The notes below the pieces were generated by a model. It was not told the origin of the DNA. It did not search any database and was given only the letters and a program-made list of their open reading frames with translations. Below are positions 59,764 through 64,000 of a DNA stretch of 64,000 nucleotides, one piece after another. The position numbers and the translations under genes were made by a program. Position 1 is the first letter of the stretch; every line of letters starts with the position of its first letter. The stretch covers positions 1 through 64,000 of the forward strand of contig JAILLN010000048.1 in the NCBI GenBank assembly GCA_024693135.1, in the 5' to 3' direction. The stretch is from Lachnospiraceae bacterium (GTDB lineage: Bacteria; Bacillota; Clostridia; Lachnospirales; Lachnospiraceae).

Positions 59764-60315
59764 TCAGGTGCCGGCGGTATTCTGGGAGGCCGTGACCACC
59801 TCTCCTGTGCCGTTCTGGCTCTGGGTCTGGCCGCTCCCGGTTCCGCTTCCCGTCCCCGTTCCGCTTCCTGTCCCCGTTCCGTTTCCTGTCCCCGTTCCGC
59901 TTCCCGTCCCCGTTCCGCTTCCCGTCCCCGTTCCGCTCTGCTTTTTTGCCTTGTCCGGAAGCACCACCTCCCGGCTTCCGTTCATCCTCATGTAAGGCTT
60001 CGTGACCCTGGGCTGGTTATTATAAGCCTCCCTGGCCTCCGTCAGGTAGTCCGGCCCGATGGGTTCCACCGTTTCATCGATGGATGCCAATACGGAATTG
60101 GCTTCCGCCATAGCCCGGTAGAGCCCGGAGGCATCGATCTTTCCTTCGCCTCCTGTAAGCCTTCCTGTAGGCTCGATCTTCAGGTCCTCCTCCAGGTCCA
60201 GCTCCTCCTCTTCCTTCGGCTCCTCCTTCGCCTGCTCCTTTTCCCCGCAGGCGCAGAGCAGCGCCATGAAAAAGATCAGACAGAGCGCCTTGATTTTATT
60301 CTTCCCGTCTTTCAT
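59764..60315 (-). CDS. Small lipoprotein with Gly/Thr repeat tail
   Basis: A signal peptide ending in the lipobox-like LLCAC (Cys about residue 20) predicts a membrane lipoprotein. A Glu/Lys-rich spacer, a short alpha-helical domain (about 55-110: DASGLYRAMAEANSVLASID) and a low-complexity GTGTGSGTGTGNG tail encoded by 12/18-base DNA repeats follow. It has 183 residues. GAGGGG lies 5 bases before the ATG. The function is unknown. Confidence 0.82.
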   Translation of the reverse strand: MKDGKNKIKALCLIFFMALLCACGEKEQAKEEPKEEEELDLEEDLKIEPTGRLTGGEGKIDASGLYRAMAEANSVLASIDETVEPIGPDYLTEAREAYNNQPRVTKPYMRMNGSREVVLPDKAKKQSGTGTGSGTGTGSGTGTGNGTGTGSGTGTGSGTGSGQTQSQNGTGEVVTASQNTAGT

Positions 60316-60441
60316 GAACACCCCTCTTGTGATCATTCTATTCTATTCCCGCCGGCATATGCCTTCCCGGTCTTAGCCGCCGATTGGGGCAGCATGTTGT
60401 GCTTTCGCTTTCTGCCAAATGAGAGACCACCGCTGTACCGC

Positions 60442-61599
60442 CTATCTGGGCAGGGTGATCAGACCCCCGTTTGAAGGCAGTGTGGGAGAAGGATTTCCCG
60501 TGCCCGACTGCGGCAGGGAGATCAGACCCTGGGCGCTTTTCCCGGGAGTGATCGTGGCATAGCCTCCCGGATAGTCCCAGACCCTTACGTAGGGATAGCT
60601 AAGAGCGCCATTTCCCAGGTAATTGTTCGACAGCCACTTCGAAAGGCTGTCGATCCCTTCCTTTACCTTCGGATTCCTGGTGACATAGCTGGTGGTGTCC
60701 GGATCCCAGGTGCCGGAAGATCCCCGGTTCACGCTGACGGTATTGGAGGAGAGGCCGCTTCTTTCCCTCTCCACGCGCTCCGCTTCCTCCCCGGCCTTTT
60801 TTTCTGCCGCCAGATCCTCCTCCGTATAAAACTTCAGCCGGAACTCATCCAGGTTCGCCCCGCTTACAATGCTGTAATTCTTCCCGTTAAAAAACGCCGT
60901 GGGATCTACCTTCAGCTTCTTGTAGCCGGCATAGATGGATTCCAGGCTGGAACAGTCCCGGAAGGCGTATTCCTGGATGGATTTTACGGACTCCGGAAGA
61001 TAGACCCATTTCAGCCCGTCGCAATAGGCGAAATCATAGGGGGAGATGGTCCTTGCATGATCGGATACCACCACCTTTTCCAGGTTCTTCGCCCCCCAGA
61101 AGGCATATTTGTCGATCTGGTTTACCGTATTGGGCATATTGTAGAAGGTGCTGTCCTTCCCCGGAAGATAAGAAATGAGCTTCGTGGTGTCCGGATCGTA
61201 CAGCACGCCATCGCTATAGAAGAAATGCGGATTCGTGCCCCTGAAGGAAAGGTTCGTGAGGGCGGTGCAGCCGGCAAAGGCGCCAGGCTCGATGGTCTCT
61301 ACCGTGGAGGGGATGGAGACATAGGCCAGCTTCGGACACATGGCAAAGGCGCTCTCCCCGATCCTCCGGCAGCCGTCCGGGATAGTGACCGATTCCAGCT
61401 GGGGGCAGGAATAAAAAGCCCTGGTGCCGATATACTTCGTCCCCTCCGGAAGCGTAGTGCTCACCAGGGTCTGGTCATACATATGCTGCTCCTTCAATAC
61501 GCCGTCCGCATAAACCAGCACCGGCGGCCGGACAAAAAGTCCCGCCGCCAGCGAAAGGATCAGGCATTTCCAAATCATATTGCTTAAATGCGTTCTCAT
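60442..61599 (-). CDS. BspA-type leucine-rich-repeat surface protein
   Basis: A secreted protein with a signal peptide (about residues 1-31, core CLILSLAAGLFV). LRR_5 repeats occupy about 40-245: units such as IGTRAFYSCPQLESVTIPDG, IGESAFAMCPKLAYVSIPS and IQEYAFRDCSSLESIYAG. A charged linker, a domain of about 70 residues and a tail with repeated GLISLP/GLITLP follow. There is no sorting signal or membrane anchor, so it may be released or wall-associated by other means. It lies 11 bp behind the larger LRR protein. Confidence 0.9.
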   Translation of the reverse strand: MRTHLSNMIWKCLILSLAAGLFVRPPVLVYADGVLKEQHMYDQTLVSTTLPEGTKYIGTRAFYSCPQLESVTIPDGCRRIGESAFAMCPKLAYVSIPSTVETIEPGAFAGCTALTNLSFRGTNPHFFYSDGVLYDPDTTKLISYLPGKDSTFYNMPNTVNQIDKYAFWGAKNLEKVVVSDHARTISPYDFAYCDGLKWVYLPESVKSIQEYAFRDCSSLESIYAGYKKLKVDPTAFFNGKNYSIVSGANLDEFRLKFYTEEDLAAEKKAGEEAERVERERSGLSSNTVSVNRGSSGTWDPDTTSYVTRNPKVKEGIDSLSKWLSNNYLGNGALSYPYVRVWDYPGGYATITPGKSAQGLISLPQSGTGNPSPTLPSNGGLITLPR

Positions 61600-61610
61600 G
61601 GCTTAAAACC

Positions 61611-64000
61611 CTATGCCGCCTGTGCCTTCGGCTTCGGATCCTTCTTCAGGAAAAGGAAGATGGAAAGCGCCGCAAGCCCCAGGCTGATGAACCACTTCGG
61701 GCTGATGGGGTCTCCGGTCTTGGGCGTCGAATCATAAGCCCCGTACCTCACATTGCCCAGATCCACATAGAATCCGTAAGGCGAGAAGTGGGGAGCCACG
61801 AAGGTAGCGCAGGGCCTGCCCTGAAGGGTAGAATACTGCACATTGAGGTCATCCAGCATCCCGTTGGTCACCGTAGCCACCCGGTTATTCTGCCCATACT
61901 GGGCCAGGCTGTCCGGCAGCGGAAGGGTCATGGTCACTGTCACTCCGGTAGAATCCACCGGATTGCCGTTTTCATCCCTCAGATCGATATCCATCGAATA
62001 ATAGCGGATATTGTCCAGGCTTCCGTATCGGTTGAGCAGGGCCTGGCGGAAGCTCACCTCCGCATCCTCGCTCCGGGTGATCCGGACCTGATAGCCGTTG
62101 GCCGTCCCTCCGTTGATGCTGTCGATATGCGCGGCCGAAAGCAGGTTGCTGAGCTCATTGTCCGTAGCCGGCCGGACCGTCCTCTCCGTGGTCCCTCCGG
62201 TGGTGGTATTGCTGGTCCGGTTCGTATTCCCTCCGGAGCTGGAAGAAGCAGAGCTTCCGGAACTGCTGGAAGAGCTTGACGAACGCGAAGAGCTGCTGGA
62301 CTTACTGGAGCTGCTGGAAGAACTCGACGAACTCGAAGAGCTGCTGGAGCTGCTGGAAGAGCTCGACGATTCCTTCTTGATCGCAAACCGGGAGGACACA
62401 TAGGTATCGAAATAATAATCCCCCATGCCGGTGATGGAAGCAATGGCCTGCTTCTTCCCGCTGACCTTGGTCAGGGAAGACACGTAATCGACGCCCTCTT
62501 CCATGATCTTGCCGGTAGTCCCGTCCACCAGGACCACGTCTGCCGAGACCACATTATTGTTGTCATAGGTCCCGTTTGAGATGGTAAGGCTGATGGTCTT
62601 TCCGGGCGGGGTCGGGTTGCCGGTGATATTCTCCGATACGCTCTTTTTTATGGAGAAATAGCTCTTTCCGGTCTTGCCGGCATAATTGCCCATGCCCATC
62701 ACATTGACCACGCCGATATTGGTGCCCATGCTTTTGTTGTCATGGGTGCTGTCCCCATAGGATAAGGTATAATCCACATTTTCCGTAAGGATGATATCGT
62801 TATTGGAGACGCTCCGGACCACGACCGGGCGCGGCTGGATCATATTGCCGGTCCATTTGAAGAAGCCGGGGCCTGTGGTGGTAAAGGAGGCCGTGAAGTC
62901 TCCGCCGCCGGTGCCGCCACCACCGCCGCCGCCTCCTCCGCCGCCACCACCGCCGCCACCACCGCCGCCACCACTGCCGTCAGTGATCTGGAAGGAGCCG
63001 GTCTTCGTGCCTTCGTATTCTCCCATTCCGGTAAGGGAGAACTGATAATAGCCCTGATCCTTCGGCGTTACCGGAAGGGGATCCAGGGTATAGTCTGTCC
63101 CCGGAGTCAATATGGTATTCCCATACATGACATAAAAGTCACCGGAGGTAGGGCTTCCGGCCGTCCAGGGAATCGCTTCCCCGGTATAAGCACGGATCCC
63201 GTAGGTCCCATCCGAAGACTTGTTTCCGTTATATACGATGGAGCAGGAAGAAAGCGGGATCTTGGTCTCGATCTCATTATCCACGGTTCCCAGCCAGTAC
63301 AGGTTATCCTTGGTATCGGTGGAGTCTCCCGAACGGCACATGGTATAGGTGGTATCCCCCTCTGCCTTGCTCCGGAAGTAATAAGGCAGATCAGAGCTTC
63401 CGGAATTATCATAATCAAACACCCCGCTCTTGCCGCCGTCATAGGTCAGGTATCCATTGTAAATACGGAAGATGGGCTGCTTATTGCCGGTGCTGTGGAT
63501 GGCCATTTCCTTGAAGGCATCCTGCTTCACCTCGGCCACATTGGTATCCAGGGAAACCCGGTAAAGGGCATTGGTATTGTAGAAGCAGCGAACGGGGATC
63601 TCCGTGACCCCGGAGCCTACCGTGGAGAAGACCTGCAGGTTCTGGTTATTCAGGAAGGCTTCTTCATCGATCGCGGTGACCGGCTTTCCTGCATTCCCCA
63701 GGGAAGAAGGCACCGTAAAGGATGTGACCGGGCTCTGCTCCAGCATCTCCACCAGCCGGTAATCCGAATTCTGGTCCGGAACGGCATCTCCCACTGCGGC
63801 CGAGGATGCACCCGAGACCGGGGCAAAAAGAGCGCCATTGTCAAAGCAGCACCAGGGATTGCTCCCGTCCACCTCGATGCTCTGCAGGGAATCGCATTCC
63901 TTGAAGGGAAGCTTGCCCATGTCATACAGGGTAGAGGGAAGATAGACATCCGTCAGCTTCTTGCAGCGGGCAAACTGAAGGTCTTCCAGATAAGAAAGGC
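61611..64000 (-). CDS. LRR/MBG-like cell-wall surface protein with PKTGD sorting signal (5' end outside window)
   Basis: The frame is open to the window edge, so the N-terminus is missing; at least 796 residues are present. LRR_5 units come first (CKKLTDVYLPSTL, LQSIEVDGSNPWCC), then MBG-like beta repeats (TPGTDYTLDPLPVTPKDQG; VDYTLSYGDS), split by a poly-glycine run (about 20 Gly) and later a serine-rich linker of about 45 residues. A beta domain precedes the C-terminal TPKTGD, hydrophobic helix WFISLGLAALSIFLFL and KKDPKPKAQ tail: a complete sorting signal. It is likely anchored by a sortase, possibly the class B enzyme at 13039. Confidence 0.92.
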   Translation of the reverse strand, partial: LSYLEDLQFARCKKLTDVYLPSTLYDMGKLPFKECDSLQSIEVDGSNPWCCFDNGALFAPVSGASSAAVGDAVPDQNSDYRLVEMLEQSPVTSFTVPSSLGNAGKPVTAIDEEAFLNNQNLQVFSTVGSGVTEIPVRCFYNTNALYRVSLDTNVAEVKQDAFKEMAIHSTGNKQPIFRIYNGYLTYDGGKSGVFDYDNSGSSDLPYYFRSKAEGDTTYTMCRSGDSTDTKDNLYWLGTVDNEIETKIPLSSCSIVYNGNKSSDGTYGIRAYTGEAIPWTAGSPTSGDFYVMYGNTILTPGTDYTLDPLPVTPKDQGYYQFSLTGMGEYEGTKTGSFQITDGSGGGGGGGGGGGGGGGGGGGGTGGGDFTASFTTTGPGFFKWTGNMIQPRPVVVRSVSNNDIILTENVDYTLSYGDSTHDNKSMGTNIGVVNVMGMGNYAGKTGKSYFSIKKSVSENITGNPTPPGKTISLTISNGTYDNNNVVSADVVLVDGTTGKIMEEGVDYVSSLTKVSGKKQAIASITGMGDYYFDTYVSSRFAIKKESSSSSSSSSSSSSSSSSSSSSSKSSSSSRSSSSSSSSGSSASSSSGGNTNRTSNTTTGGTTERTVRPATDNELSNLLSAAHIDSINGGTANGYQVRITRSEDAEVSFRQALLNRYGSLDNIRYYSMDIDLRDENGNPVDSTGVTVTMTLPLPDSLAQYGQNNRVATVTNGMLDDLNVQYSTLQGRPCATFVAPHFSPYGFYVDLGNVRYGAYDSTPKTGDPISPKWFISLGLAALSIFLFLKKDPKPKAQAA

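Overview
The window looks like a chromosomal segment of a GC-rich, Gram-positive anaerobe of the class Clostridia, most likely a Lachnospiraceae member (inference). The signs are AGGAGG-type ribosome binding sites with frequent GTG/TTG starts, sigma-A promoters, a four-subunit pyruvate:ferredoxin oxidoreductase, a class B sortase, PKTG-type sorting signals, BspA-type leucine-rich-repeat surface proteins, a YkuD L,D-transpeptidase and a GH25 lysozyme. There are no rRNA genes, prophage, IS transposase genes or CRISPR. All but four protein genes lie on the minus strand, so the window probably sits in one replichore with co-oriented genes.

Layout. 0.3-15.5 kb: a nearly continuous minus-strand run, read from a surface protein and a class B sortase through argH, asd, an EAL phosphodiesterase, topB, deoC, an Xaa-Pro aminopeptidase and gltX to a UvrD-type helicase. 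15.7-28.2 kb: tRNA-Thr, then (minus strand, transcription order) L,D-transpeptidase, serC, serA, porG-D-A-B, a truncated CobL-like protein, DUF1015, a GlgB-like protein lacking its catalytic residues, and MscS. 28.2-37.4 kb: HU, cdd, a VanY-type peptidase, tgt, yajC, leuB, ilvD, ilvB, and tRNA-Val. 37.6-44.9 kb: a mixed-strand stretch with citrate synthase, a CheY protein, thrC, an AP2-domain protein, GH25, an RNase H-like exonuclease and a NifX-like protein. 45.1-48.2 kb: a lipoprotein, metA and a FliB-like protein. 48.2-48.6 kb: a gene-free block of three kinds of repeats. 48.6-53 kb: an orphan histidine kinase, a PfkB-like protein and a GH13 glucosidase. 53-64 kb: a GT4 glycosyltransferase and an unfamiliar cassette (two small NG/GG-motif proteins, a tandem GNAT protein, a 1011-residue protein with central hydrophobic segments, a lipoprotein) that ends in two LRR surface proteins, the last running off the window.

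How the genes fit together. Amino-acid synthesis dominates: serine (serA/serC, with DUF1015 as the neighbour that could cover or bypass the missing SerB), the aspartate family (asd, thrC, metA), the branched chain (leuB, ilvD, ilvB), arginine (argH) and citrate synthase feeding glutamate. Cell-surface functions form the second theme. The least explained parts are the 54.6-60.3 kb cassette, the GlgB-like pseudoenzyme, the CobL-derived protein in the por operon, a domesticated AP2 protein and the 48.2-48.6 kb repeat block.
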